Position numbers and translations under genes: made by a program. Shown in pieces: positions 41,846-50,768 of a stretch of 64,000 nt of DNA; the stretch's first letter is position 1, and every line of letters begins with the position of its first letter. Origin of the DNA: Steroidobacter agaridevorans (lineage in GTDB: Bacteria > Pseudomonadota > Gammaproteobacteria > Steroidobacterales > Steroidobacteraceae). The notes beneath the pieces are model-generated. The model did not search any database and was not told the DNA's origin. It was given only the letters and a program-made list of their open reading frames with translations. The DNA lies in contig NZ_BLJO01000006.1 of NCBI RefSeq assembly GCF_009932555.1, positions 72,668 to 136,667 on the forward strand, in the 5' to 3' direction.

Positions 41846-44614
41846 TTAGAACTTGTAACGCGCACCCAACAGATACTGGCGACCCTGGTGGTGGTAGTAC
41901 GACAGGCGATCGCCGGTCGAGTCCACGTACTGGTCCTGGAACTGATCGGTGAGATTGAGCGCCTCGAGCGTGAGCGTGAGGTTGTCGTTCACCGTGAAGC
42001 TCGACGACGCGTCGATGGTCATCGTGTCCGCCGTTCCTTCCACGTCGTTGCCGTTACGGCCCGGAACCGTCGTCAGGAATTCATCGCGATAGGCGGCCGA
42101 TACGCGCGCGCTGAACTTCTCGTTTTCCCAATACAGCGTCGCGTTGTAAGCCGACTTCGACAGACCCGTGAGATCTTCCTTGGCGGCCAGCGCGCCGGTC
42201 TGCGACAGGTACTCGATCTCGGACTCGACGCCGGTGTAGTTCAGGATCAGACCGAAGTTGCTCCAGAAGCCCGGCAGGAACGAGAACGGCTGCTGATAGC
42301 TGATCTCGAAGCCCTTCAGGTCGCCGCCGTCGGTGTTGGTCGGCAGCGAGAACTGCCAACCTGCCAGACACTCCGCCGCATCCGGAATGACCGTGCCGCA
42401 CGCGGCGAGCGCGACGCTGTCCGGCAAGCCGAGCGGGTTGTTCTGGAAGTCGTCCGTGGCGCGGATGATCTGCACGAAGCTGTCGATGTCCTTCATGAAC
42501 AGCGCCAGCGACAGCAGCGAGTCTTCGGCGAAATACCACTCGAACGACAAGTCATACGCCTTGGCGCGGTACGGATCCAGATTCGGATTGCCGGCCGACA
42601 CGGTCTTGAGGGAAGCGGTGGAGGCTGTCACTGCCGCACCTGGCGCAAGAATGCCCAGGCCGGCCGTGCCGCCACCGCCGTTCGGACGCACCATCACCTT
42701 TGCAGCCGACGCGCGAACGACGAACTGATCCGTCACGTCGAGCGCGACGTTCAACGATGGCAGTGTGTCGCTGTAGGTCCGCTCGACGGTCGTCAACAGC
42801 GGCGCGCCAGCGGTAAAGGTGTAACCCGACGACGTTTGTTTGGTTTCGACGTAACGCACGCCGACGTTGGCGCGCAGCGGACGGTCGAACAGGAACGTGT
42901 TGAAGTCGGCCTGCAGGTAGCCGCCCGTGTCCTCCTCCTCGATGTTGTAATTGTTGGCCAACGCGGGCTCGATGCCGAGCGGGAAGCGCGAACGGTCGTA
43001 GATCCCGAACTGCGACGCGACGGCGTCGATGTCTGGAATCAGCCACGTGGTCGGCGTGCCATTGGCCACGTTCAGGTTGTTGCTGATGCTGACCAGCTCG
43101 CTGTAGGGCCCGACCGCCGTCGCGGGAATGCCCGGCAGCTGGTTTTCCTGGTTGCCGGTCGTGCCGTTCGAGCGGACCAGCGCAGTCGTGTCGAACTCGA
43201 ACTTCTTGTACTGCGGGCCGGCCTTCAACGTGACCACGTCGGTCACGTCCCAGGCCACGTCGAACGACACGGTCTTGAAGGTATTTTCCGAGCTCTGCGG
43301 ACGCAAACGAATCTGCGACAGCCGCCATGAGGCTGGATCGGTCACGTCGACATCGCCGTACGTGATCTGCGGCAGCCGGTCGTTGCCACGGAAATCGTAG
43401 GTATAACCGTCGACGTCATTGCGATCGAACAGCAGCGTGGTCTGAATCGGATTGTCGTGCTTGGCTTCCGAGTAGCCGACCAGGCCTTTGAAGCGCACCC
43501 GATCGGTGAATTCGTGCGTGCCTTCCAGCGTCAGGTGCGTGAAGTCGGTCTCGAGCTCGTCATGACGCGCTTCAGAGCGAATGTCGACGTTGTCGAACAC
43601 GCCGTAGACGATCGTGTTGCTGTCGTCGACCACCGACTCGCGCACCGTCATGGCTGCGCTGCCAGCGTTATTGCCGCTGAATCCCGGCGCCTCGAGGAAG
43701 ATTTCGTCGCGCTGGGCTTCGAACTTGGCGTGCAGAGCATCCAGGCTGATCGTCGTCTTGTCGGTCGGCGCCCACTGCAGCGAGCCGGTGAGGCCGAGGC
43801 GCTCCTGATCGTGCTTGTAAATGTCGTAGCGAGGAATGCGCGGAACGAAGGCCCCAGTGGGCCCAGCCTGCCAACGCACCGTGCTCGAACCTTCGTCGAG
43901 CAGCTTGCGCTCGCTGTACGCAACCGAGAACAACGCGCCAAAACGGCCGTCTGCAAACGTGTTGCTGATGAGGAAGGCGCCGCGCGGGTCGACGTCCTCT
44001 TGAATATCGTTGTAGCTGGCCTGTGCGCTGGTGACGACAGTGAAGCCGTCATAGTCGAACGGCCGGCCCGAACGCAGGTCGACGGTCGCACCCAGCGAGC
44101 CTTCTTCCACTTCGGCAGCCGACGTTTTGCGAATCGTGATCGAGTTGAACAACTCGGACGCAAAGGTATTGAAGTCGAACGAGCGGTCGCGATTGGTGCC
44201 GCCGGCAGCGTCGGTGCCGCCGTTCGCGCTCATCGCTTCCATGCCGTTGATTCGTACTCGCGTGAACTGCGGACCCAGGCCGCGCACGCTGATGTTTCGG
44301 CCTTCGCCCGCGTCGCGCGCGATGGACACGCCAGGCACGCGCTGAATGGACTCGGCCAGGTTCAGATCAGGAAAATCGGCGATGTCCTCGGCGACGATGG
44401 CATCGACCGCGCCAACGGCTTCGCGCTTTTGATCCAGCGCCAGGCTCAAGCTTTCCTTGAAGCCGGTGACGATGACCTCTTCCAGCGCGCCTTCCTGTTG
44501 AGGCGCCTGGGCCGCTTGTTGTGAAAATGCCGCAGCGCTGGCAGACAGCGCGGCAACTCCTAACACGGTCCGAACCGCAACGCGGATGGACCCGTGCCGA
44601 CCTGACTTCGACAT
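41846..44614 (-). CDS. TonB-dependent receptor for pectin-derived oligosaccharides
   Basis: The 922-residue outer-membrane receptor has a signal peptide (VRTVLGVAALSASAAAFSQQ), a TonB-box-like EEVIVTGFKESLSLAL and a plug (DAIVAEDIADFPDLNLAESI, then QRVPGVSIARDAGEGRNISV). The beta-barrel ends in aromatic QYLLGARYKF. The wording is typical of carbohydrate-utilising receptors in Xanthomonadales and Caulobacterales. It should take up galacturonate oligomers using TonB energy. ATG 44614 was chosen because GGGGGT lies about eight bases upstream. Two candidate LacI operators lie in its upstream region, which it shares with kdgK. No inner-membrane sugar transporter is in the window. Confidence 0.92.
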   Translation of the reverse strand: MSKSGRHGSIRVAVRTVLGVAALSASAAAFSQQAAQAPQQEGALEEVIVTGFKESLSLALDQKREAVGAVDAIVAEDIADFPDLNLAESIQRVPGVSIARDAGEGRNISVRGLGPQFTRVRINGMEAMSANGGTDAAGGTNRDRSFDFNTFASELFNSITIRKTSAAEVEEGSLGATVDLRSGRPFDYDGFTVVTSAQASYNDIQEDVDPRGAFLISNTFADGRFGALFSVAYSERKLLDEGSSTVRWQAGPTGAFVPRIPRYDIYKHDQERLGLTGSLQWAPTDKTTISLDALHAKFEAQRDEIFLEAPGFSGNNAGSAAMTVRESVVDDSNTIVYGVFDNVDIRSEARHDELETDFTHLTLEGTHEFTDRVRFKGLVGYSEAKHDNPIQTTLLFDRNDVDGYTYDFRGNDRLPQITYGDVDVTDPASWRLSQIRLRPQSSENTFKTVSFDVAWDVTDVVTLKAGPQYKKFEFDTTALVRSNGTTGNQENQLPGIPATAVGPYSELVSISNNLNVANGTPTTWLIPDIDAVASQFGIYDRSRFPLGIEPALANNYNIEEEDTGGYLQADFNTFLFDRPLRANVGVRYVETKQTSSGYTFTAGAPLLTTVERTYSDTLPSLNVALDVTDQFVVRASAAKVMVRPNGGGGTAGLGILAPGAAVTASTASLKTVSAGNPNLDPYRAKAYDLSFEWYFAEDSLLSLALFMKDIDSFVQIIRATDDFQNNPLGLPDSVALAACGTVIPDAAECLAGWQFSLPTNTDGGDLKGFEISYQQPFSFLPGFWSNFGLILNYTGVESEIEYLSQTGALAAKEDLTGLSKSAYNATLYWENEKFSARVSAAYRDEFLTTVPGRNGNDVEGTADTMTIDASSSFTVNDNLTLTLEALNLTDQFQDQYVDSTGDRLSYYHHQGRQYLLGARYKF

Positions 44615-44721
44615 GATTGCTACCCCCATTCCAAATCGCCTAACCCGCTGATCTCGGCCATCGGCTCCTGGCGCCCGGGTATGGCCGCATGCCAACCCTT
44701 TGATTGGCCATCCCGAATTGG

Positions 44722-44735
44722 TGACACCGGTAGCA
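44722..44735 (-). promoter_or_regulatory. Candidate LacI operator (receptor-proximal)
   Basis: On the minus strand TGCTACCGGTGTCA matches the locus motif, 108 bases upstream of the receptor start. Its flank AAATG is shared with the sites before uxaC and the GH43 gene. Confidence 0.65.
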
Positions 44736-44752
44736 TTTGGTAAACATGGCTA

Positions 44753-44766
44753 TGACACCGGTGACA
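44753..44766 (-). promoter_or_regulatory. Candidate LacI operator (kdgK-proximal)
   Basis: On the minus strand TGTCACCGGTGTCA is the most symmetrical copy, differing from the ideal palindrome TGACACCGGTGTCA by two central-left bases. It lies 139-140 bases from both the receptor and kdgK starts. With the site at 44722 it gives two sites with centres 31 bases apart, close to three helical turns, which would suit cooperative binding. Confidence 0.7.
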
Positions 44767-44905
44767 ATGCGGAGGCTAACAGAGCACCCTGGCGGGCGGC
44801 AAGACACCCTGTTTGGTTTCCTTGCAACACCCAAAGCCGAGCCTGATCCGCCTACAATCCAGCCGCAGTGCTGCCATTCACATTTCCCACGGAACATTTG
44901 CCCGC

Positions 44906-45913
44906 ATGAAACCGGCCATCGTTTGCTTCGGTGAAGTCCTGTTGCGTTTGTCCTCCCCAGGCAAGGAACTGCTGTTGCAATCGCCACGGTTCGACGCCCA
45001 TATCGGCGGCGCCGAAGCGAACGTTGCAGTGTCATTGCATAAGTTCGGTCATCGCACGCGGGTCGTGAGCGCGCTGCCGGACTCGACACTCGGTCGCGCC
45101 TGCGCCGACGAGTTGCGCCGGCATGGCGTCGACACCGATTCGATTCATTTCGGCGACGGGCGCATGGGCATGTATTTCCTCACGCATGGCGCGGGTCATC
45201 GTCCGGCGGAAGTGCTCTACGATCGCGCGAATTCCTCGTTCGCAATCGCACCGCCGGCCACTTATGACTGGGCATCGTTGCTCGCAGATGCACGGTGGCT
45301 GCATGTTTCCGGCATTACTCCTGCCGTGAGTGCCGCCACTGCCGAGGCTGCTTCGCAAGCGATGCAGGCTGCACGCAAGGCCAACGTGCAGATTTCTTTC
45401 GATTGTAATTTCCGAGCGCGCTTGTGGGGCTCACGCTCCCCCGAAGCTCCGCGATTGTTGACTCGTTTGTGCGAACAAGCGGATGTGATCTTCGGCGACG
45501 ACCGTGACATCGCCTTCATGCTCGGCTTCAAAGCGTCGGCAGCGGATGCACGGCGCGAGGCCGCCGATGTCGCTTTCAAAACATTCAAACATCTGCGCTA
45601 CATCGTCTGCACCGAGCGCGCGCGTCACAGCGTCGACGTTCAACAGCTGACGGGTTTGCTGTTCGATTCGAAGAACGCCTACACCAGCCGCTCGTATCCT
45701 TTGCACAGCATCGTCGATCGCATCGGCGGCGGCGACGCTTTCGCCGCGGGCGTACTGCATGGATTGCTGACAGGCATGACGCCACAAGAGTCCATCGACT
45801 TCGGCGCCGCCGCGGGTTGCCTGAAGCATTCGATTCCAGGCGACTTCAACCTGTTGGGCGTGTCCGACGTGGAACTGTTGTTATCCGAGAAAGGCGGCGA
45901 CGTCCGCCGCTAA
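44906..45913 (+). CDS. kdgK: KdgK, 2-keto-3-deoxygluconate kinase
   Basis: The 335-residue PfkB-family kinase phosphorylates KDG to KDPG. It has the start IVCFGEVLLRLSSPG, the substrate region FDAHIGGAEANVAVSLHKFG and the second PfkB signature RIGGGDAFAAGVLHGLL with the catalytic Asp. It joins the altronate and KduI/KduD branches, both of which end in KDG. The frame is open further upstream, but ATG 44906 starts the conserved domain; a weak GGAA lies upstream. It diverges from the receptor gene across a region with two candidate operators. No KDPG aldolase gene is in the window. Confidence 0.92.
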   Translation: MKPAIVCFGEVLLRLSSPGKELLLQSPRFDAHIGGAEANVAVSLHKFGHRTRVVSALPDSTLGRACADELRRHGVDTDSIHFGDGRMGMYFLTHGAGHRPAEVLYDRANSSFAIAPPATYDWASLLADARWLHVSGITPAVSAATAEAASQAMQAARKANVQISFDCNFRARLWGSRSPEAPRLLTRLCEQADVIFGDDRDIAFMLGFKASAADARREAADVAFKTFKHLRYIVCTERARHSVDVQQLTGLLFDSKNAYTSRSYPLHSIVDRIGGGDAFAAGVLHGLLTGMTPQESIDFGAAAGCLKHSIPGDFNLLGVSDVELLLSEKGGDVRR

Positions 45914-45940
45914 AGAGCTATTATTGTCCTCCCTTTTTCG

Positions 45941-45980
45941 CCGCACGCCCGACCTGCTCTGCGGGCGTTCTGGTGTGCGG
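45941..45980 (+). promoter_or_regulatory. Nested hairpin in the leader of the aldehyde dehydrogenase gene
   Basis: CCGCAC (45941-45946) pairs with GTGCGG (45975-45980), and CGCCCG (45946-45951) with CGGGCG (45962-45967), forming a stacked hairpin in the 91-base gap after kdgK. It ends 15 bases before the GGAGG ribosome binding site. It may act as a weak terminator for kdgK or set translation of the next gene. Confidence 0.35.
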
Positions 45981-46004
45981 ATCGCGCTGTTTGGCGGAGG
46001 ACAC

Positions 46005-47435
46005 ATGTACGAGTTCAAGCGGTTTTATATCGATGGCGCCTGGGTCACCCCGCCGGGGCGCCGCGAGCTGGCGGTCATCAATCCGGCGACCGAGCAGCAG
46101 GTCGGCACGATCATGCTCGGCACGGCCGAGGACGTCGATGTGGCAGTGAAAGCGGCGCGCGCTGCTTTCGAAACCTATTCGCAGACCTCGCGTGAAGAGC
46201 GCGTCGCGCTGCTCGAGCGCATCATCAAGGTCTATCAGAGCCGGATGAAGGACGTCGCCCAGGCGATTTCCGACGAGATGGGCGCGCCGATGAAGTTTGC
46301 GTTGAATGCGCAGGCCGGCAGCGGCCTCGGACATTTCATGTCGACGCTCGCGGCACTCAAGGAATTCGAGTTCGAAGAAACATTGGGCACCACGCAGATC
46401 CGTCGCGAGCCGGTCGGCGTCTGCGGCTTGATCACGCCGTGGAACTGGCCGCTCAATCAGATCGGCTGCAAAGTCGCGCCCGCGCTCGCGGCCGGCTGCA
46501 CCATGGTGCTCAAGCCCAGCGAAGTCGCACCGCTCAGCGCGCATATTTTCGCCGAGATCATGCACGAGGCTGGCGTGCCGAAAGGCGTGTTCAACATGAT
46601 CGATGGCGACGGCCCGACCGTGGGCGAGGCGCTGTCGCGTCATCCGGACATCGACATGATGTCCTTCACCGGCTCGACGCGCGCTGGCGTGCAAGTCGCC
46701 AAGGCTGCCGCGGAGACGGTGAAGCGCGTGTCGCAAGAACTGGGCGGCAAATCGGCCAACATCATTTTGGAAGACGCCGATCTGAACGCCGCGGTGAAGA
46801 GCGGCGTGTTGTCGATGATGTCCAACACCGGCCAGTCGTGTAACGCGCCCTCGCGCATGCTCGTGCCGAAGAAGCTGTATGAAGAAGCGGTGAACATCGC
46901 GAAAGCCGTCGCCGCCAAGCCCGTCGTCGGCGATCCGAAGAAGGACGGCGTGACCATGGGCCCGGTCGCCAACAAAACTCAGTTCGAGAAAATCCAGCGC
47001 TTGTTACAGACCGGCATCGACGAAGGCGCGACCGCGGTGGTCGGCGGTCCGGGCCGGCCGGACGGCATCGACAAGGGCTATTTCATCAAGCCCACCGTGT
47101 TCGCGAACGTGAACAACAACATGACCATCGCGCGCGAAGAAATCTTCGGCCCGGTGCTCGTGATGATTCCGTACGAGACCGAAGAGGAAGCGGTGCGCAT
47201 CGCCAATGACACGGTCTACGGCCTGTCCGGCTATGTTTATTCCGGCGACATCGAGCACGCCCGCAAAGTCGCGCGCCGGCTGCGCACCGGCATGGTCCAT
47301 CTGAATGGCGCCTCGACGGATGTGAACGCGCCGTTCGGCGGTTACAAACAATCGGGCAATGGCCGCGAGTGGGGCAAGGAAGGCCTCAAGGAATTCCTCG
47401 AGGTGAAGGCCATGATGGGCTATTCGGCGGCCTGA
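46005..47435 (+). CDS. NAD(P)-dependent aldehyde dehydrogenase
   Basis: The 476-residue enzyme has the class signature: LITPWNWPLNQIGCKVAPAL, MSFTGSTRAGVQVAKAAAET, catalytic Glu in VSQELGGKSANII and catalytic Cys in SNTGQSCNAPSRMLVP, with EEIFGPVLVMIPY later. The start is fixed by GGAGG four bases before the ATG; a longer frame begins within the leader. It follows kdgK on the same strand. The substrate is unknown. In a sugar-acid locus, 2-ketoglutarate semialdehyde or a sugar-derived aldehyde are possible, but its wording also resembles general-purpose aldehyde dehydrogenases. Confidence 0.9.
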   Translation: MYEFKRFYIDGAWVTPPGRRELAVINPATEQQVGTIMLGTAEDVDVAVKAARAAFETYSQTSREERVALLERIIKVYQSRMKDVAQAISDEMGAPMKFALNAQAGSGLGHFMSTLAALKEFEFEETLGTTQIRREPVGVCGLITPWNWPLNQIGCKVAPALAAGCTMVLKPSEVAPLSAHIFAEIMHEAGVPKGVFNMIDGDGPTVGEALSRHPDIDMMSFTGSTRAGVQVAKAAAETVKRVSQELGGKSANIILEDADLNAAVKSGVLSMMSNTGQSCNAPSRMLVPKKLYEEAVNIAKAVAAKPVVGDPKKDGVTMGPVANKTQFEKIQRLLQTGIDEGATAVVGGPGRPDGIDKGYFIKPTVFANVNNNMTIAREEIFGPVLVMIPYETEEEAVRIANDTVYGLSGYVYSGDIEHARKVARRLRTGMVHLNGASTDVNAPFGGYKQSGNGREWGKEGLKEFLEVKAMMGYSAA

Positions 47436-47445
47436 CCCGCTCGCG

Positions 47446-48132
47446 CTATGGCAGCGGCCCGTGATCCGGATTCGATGCCGGCACGGGCCCGGTGCGGCGA
47501 TCGTACAGACGCCGCACTTTGATTCCCGCCAGCTCGCTATCGCCGCTCCACTTCATCAGATATTCGAGCTGGCCGGTCTTGGTCAGACGAAACTGCTCCA
47601 ACGCCCGCGGCCCGCGGCGCACGCGCCGTTCGATCACGAACCACTCGCCGTCCCAGCCGACCCACGAATCCGCGAGCTGACCTTCGGGCATCGACACCTG
47701 CGTGTGGCTGCCGGCCTGGACCCGTCGCGAATCGACAGCGGAAATCACATCGAAGCGGCCCGAATCGACTTGTTTGATCTCCAGCGTGGGACTGACACCG
47801 AGCATCCGGAGCAGATTTTCCTGCTGCTGCTTCTGCCAGGGTCGCGGGCCACGACGCCGGCTACCCTCGCCCGCTGGCGGCGCATCGACATCGATCGGGG
47901 GCGGAATATTGGCAGGCCGCGACTCTTCTTCCCGCCGCCGCATGCGTTCGAATCGCTCCCATTCCTTGGACTGTTTCTCGAACAGCAGCGCTTCGGGATC
48001 GTCGCTGACGGCGCTGTTCAGCACCCAGAAACCGGTCAGATCGATGGGTTTCTTGGGAGCGGCGGCATAGTCCGCCAAGGCCAGCGCGGACCAAAGGCAC
48101 AGAGCGAGTGTGCAAAATGACCGGTTGAACAA
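47446..48132 (-). CDS. Secreted protein of unknown function
   Basis: I do not recognise this 228-residue protein. It has a Sec signal peptide (FCTLALCLWSALALADYA), a motif DLTGFWVLNSAVSDDP, an Arg/Glu-rich helix near residues 55-75 (RMRRREEESRP), a Pro-rich linker and a C-terminal beta-type region (LEIKQVDSGRFDVISAVDSR; SWVGWDGEWFVIERRVRRGP). 'LTGFWVLN' and the later strands recall small secreted beta-barrel-like proteins of Gammaproteobacteria, but this is not firm. It converges on the aldehyde dehydrogenase gene with ten bases between them and is followed upstream by the efflux outer-membrane gene after 88 bases. Confidence 0.6.
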   Translation of the reverse strand: MFNRSFCTLALCLWSALALADYAAAPKKPIDLTGFWVLNSAVSDDPEALLFEKQSKEWERFERMRRREEESRPANIPPPIDVDAPPAGEGSRRRGPRPWQKQQQENLLRMLGVSPTLEIKQVDSGRFDVISAVDSRRVQAGSHTQVSMPEGQLADSWVGWDGEWFVIERRVRRGPRALEQFRLTKTGQLEYLMKWSGDSELAGIKVRRLYDRRTGPVPASNPDHGPLP

Positions 48133-48220
48133 GGTGGCTCGCGCGTTATGGCAGATGAATGGAGATCGCTGCGGGTCAGCTTAAAGACTGACCTGCGCTG
48201 GTTCAACCGCGGTCCCTGTC

Positions 48221-49618
48221 TCAGCCTTCCCAGCCCCCGCCAAGCGCCCGGATCAGCGCCACGCTGGCTCGCAGCTGCCGTGTTTCCAGATCGAGAGCCT
48301 GACGCTGGGCAGTCAGCGCGGTGGTCTGGGACTGAACGACTTCGAGATAGCTGACCGCCCCTTCGCGGTAGCGATTCATGGCGAAATCCAGCGATTGCTG
48401 GGCCGAGGTGACGGCGGAACGCTCGGCGTCTGCGGCATTTCCGTAGTGATAGAGCAAGGCCAGGTTGTCTTCGACTTCCTGGAAGGCGCCCAGCACCACG
48501 CCTCGGTACGTCGCGCCCGCCTCATCCAGTACAGCCCGTGCCTGGGCAACGCGCGCCTGACGGCGGCCGGCGTCGAAGAGTTCGAGCAGGATGGAGGGAC
48601 CAATGGACCAGGCGGCGTTGGGCGCAGTCAGCCAGTCGGTCGAGCGATTGCTCTCGAAACCATAAACGCCGTTGAGCGTGATCGATGGGAAATAGGCTGC
48701 GCGAGCGACGCCGACGCTGGCATTGGCGGCGGCGGTGCGGCGTTGGGCCGCGGCGATGTCGGGGCGGCGCTGCAGGAGGTTGGTCGGCACATCGGCGGGA
48801 ATCTGCGGCAGCTGTAATGGAACAGAACGAGGCGCCAGGGCGAACTGCGAAGGCGACTCGCCGACCAGGACCGCGATCGCGTGCTCGAGCGTCGCGCGCT
48901 GAGCCTGATTCTGCGAAACCTGCGAACGCGCGCTGTCCAGCTGAGTTTGAGCCCGCGCCACGTCCAGCCCCGAAACGATGCCCGCCTGATGACGCTCCTT
49001 CGTCAACGCCACCGCGCGGTCATAGGCAGCAACCGTATCCCCGAGTAACGCAGCCTCGCGATCCAGACCATAGAGCGCGATGTAGAAATCAGCGAGCTGC
49101 GCTTGCAGACTGAGCCGCGCCGATTCGAGATCGGCGGCGGCCGCGCTCGCTTCCAGCTTCCCAGCCTTCACGTCATTGCGGACGCGACCCCAAAGGTCGA
49201 CTTCATAGATTGCTTCGACCCCAGCGCCGTACGAGTTGTAGTAACGAGGCGAAGACTGACCGGCCGGCGGACTCGTTTCCGATTGCCGCGTCCGAGCACC
49301 ATCGGCGCGCAAGGAGAAGGAAGGAAACAAACCGGACCGCAGCTGATCCGAAAACGCCTTCGCTTGTTGATAGCGCGCCAGTGCGGCCTGCAGATCCGGG
49401 CTGTTCTGAACGAGCTGCGCTTGCAGACGATTCAGTTCTTCATCGCCATACAACAGCCACCAGGCATCGCGCGGCAAACGATCGGCGGGCGCGGCCTGGG
49501 TCCAGGGAGCGGGCTCTTTGTAAGACTCGGCAACGGCAACTTCAGGCAGCTCGAGCTTGGGCGCGAACGAGCAGCCCGCCAGCGCCAACAACGCGACGAT
49601 CGATAGCTCAGCCCGCAT
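48221..49618 (-). CDS. RND efflux outer-membrane factor (TolC/OprM type lipoprotein)
   Basis: The 465-residue product has a lipobox (LLALAGCSFAP), so it is lipidated, then two TolC-like repeats: ALARYQQAKAFSDQLRSGLF, GVEAIYEVDLWGRVRNDVKA and LPADVPTNLLQRRPDIAAAQ-type wording, with SYLEVVQSQTTALTAQRQAL near the end. It forms the exit duct of a tripartite pump. It is last in the operon permease-adaptor-outer membrane factor, overlapping the adaptor gene by 11 bases. The NodT-family layout is clear. Confidence 0.93.
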   Translation of the reverse strand: MRAELSIVALLALAGCSFAPKLELPEVAVAESYKEPAPWTQAAPADRLPRDAWWLLYGDEELNRLQAQLVQNSPDLQAALARYQQAKAFSDQLRSGLFPSFSLRADGARTRQSETSPPAGQSSPRYYNSYGAGVEAIYEVDLWGRVRNDVKAGKLEASAAAADLESARLSLQAQLADFYIALYGLDREAALLGDTVAAYDRAVALTKERHQAGIVSGLDVARAQTQLDSARSQVSQNQAQRATLEHAIAVLVGESPSQFALAPRSVPLQLPQIPADVPTNLLQRRPDIAAAQRRTAAANASVGVARAAYFPSITLNGVYGFESNRSTDWLTAPNAAWSIGPSILLELFDAGRRQARVAQARAVLDEAGATYRGVVLGAFQEVEDNLALLYHYGNAADAERSAVTSAQQSLDFAMNRYREGAVSYLEVVQSQTTALTAQRQALDLETRQLRASVALIRALGGGWEG

Positions 49619-50768
49619 TGGCTTGCTGCGCGGCAGGCTCGATCACACGCACGGCGCTGCCGCCCATCAAGCCATCTGGCGGCGTCGAGATGACACGATC
49701 GGTAGCCTCGATGCCGCCGGCGACTTCGATGAAGTGTCCGTGATCGCGAGCGATGGTGATGGGCTTCATGACCACGCGGCTCTGCGAATCGACAGTGGCC
49801 ACACGCAGTCCCGCTTGATCGAAGATCAACGCGCTGGCCGGCACACGCAGCGCCTGCACCCCGCCCGCCAGCTCGAAGCTCACGTTGGCATAACCGCCGG
49901 GCAGTAACTCGCCCGCCTGGTTGTCGACCGTAAGCTGCATCAGCGTCGTCCCAGTAGCGACGTTCACAGCGCCCGCCGACGCAGCGACCGCCGCCGAATA
50001 TTCCTTACCGGGATGTTCGGGTACGGTAATCAGTGCTTTCGCATCCGTATTCAATCGGCTCACATACGATTGCGGCACGTTCACGTATACGCGCAACCTG
50101 CGTGTATCCGAAACAACAAACAACTCCCGTCCCGAGCCGCCGCCGGCGGTGATCAGCTCACCAATATCTGTATTGCGCGCGGTCACCACGCCGTCGAACG
50201 GCGCCACGATGCGCGTGAAACCCCGCATCGTTCGCAGACGCTCGACGTTGGCTCGCGCGGCTTTAGCCAAAGCTTCCTTGGCAGCGAGATCGCCCACCTT
50301 CTCATCCACTTCCTGTTTGGAAACGGAATCGCGACCGAGCATCGACTGCCAGCGCTTGGCGGTGCTCGCAGCGAGCGCGGCATTCGCTTCGGCGCTGGCG
50401 AGATCTGCCTCGGCCTGCAGCAACTGCTGTTCGATATCGGGAGCTTCGATCTCCGCAATCAACTGACCGGCCTTCACCGGTGTGCCGATGTCGGCCTTCC
50501 ATGTCTTCAAGTAGCCCGACACGCGCGCATTCAGCGGCGCCCGCGCAAACGCTTCCAACCGGCCAGGCAAGTCGATCCGTGCGTCGGCTTCACCTTGGGT
50601 GGGCGCGACCACCGCGACTGTGGGAATGGCCTGCTCTTCGGTCCACTCGGTCATCTGACGATGATCGTTGACGCGTATCCCGATGCCGGAGACGACGAGC
50701 ACGATGGCAATGACGGCGATGACGATGCCGGCGCGGCGTAACCCGCGATGCGATTCAGTGGGCGGCAT
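49608..50768 (-). CDS. RND efflux periplasmic adaptor
   Basis: The 386-residue adaptor has one N-terminal membrane anchor (IVIAVIAIVLVVSGIGI), a biotinyl-lipoyl-like motif (FARAPLNARVSGYLKTWKAD and GQLIAEIEAPDIEQQLLQAE), a coiled-coil hairpin and beta-barrel regions (GELITAGGGSGRELFVVSDT). ATG 50768 follows GGAGAG and overlaps the permease gene end by 14 bases; a start five codons upstream is less likely. It links the permease to the outer-membrane factor. The presence of a membrane anchor rather than a lipobox is notable but common. Confidence 0.93.
   Translation of the reverse strand: MPPTESHRGLRRAGIVIAVIAIVLVVSGIGIRVNDHRQMTEWTEEQAIPTVAVVAPTQGEADARIDLPGRLEAFARAPLNARVSGYLKTWKADIGTPVKAGQLIAEIEAPDIEQQLLQAEADLASAEANAALAASTAKRWQSMLGRDSVSKQEVDEKVGDLAAKEALAKAARANVERLRTMRGFTRIVAPFDGVVTARNTDIGELITAGGGSGRELFVVSDTRRLRVYVNVPQSYVSRLNTDAKALITVPEHPGKEYSAAVAASAGAVNVATGTTLMQLTVDNQAGELLPGGYANVSFELAGGVQALRVPASALIFDQAGLRVATVDSQSRVVMKPITIARDHGHFIEVAGGIEATDRVISTPPDGLMGGSAVRVIEPAAQQANAG

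Noticed and set aside
41492-43330. A 612-codon plus-strand frame opposite the receptor and lyase genes
   Set aside because: It crosses two real genes and has no recognisable domain.
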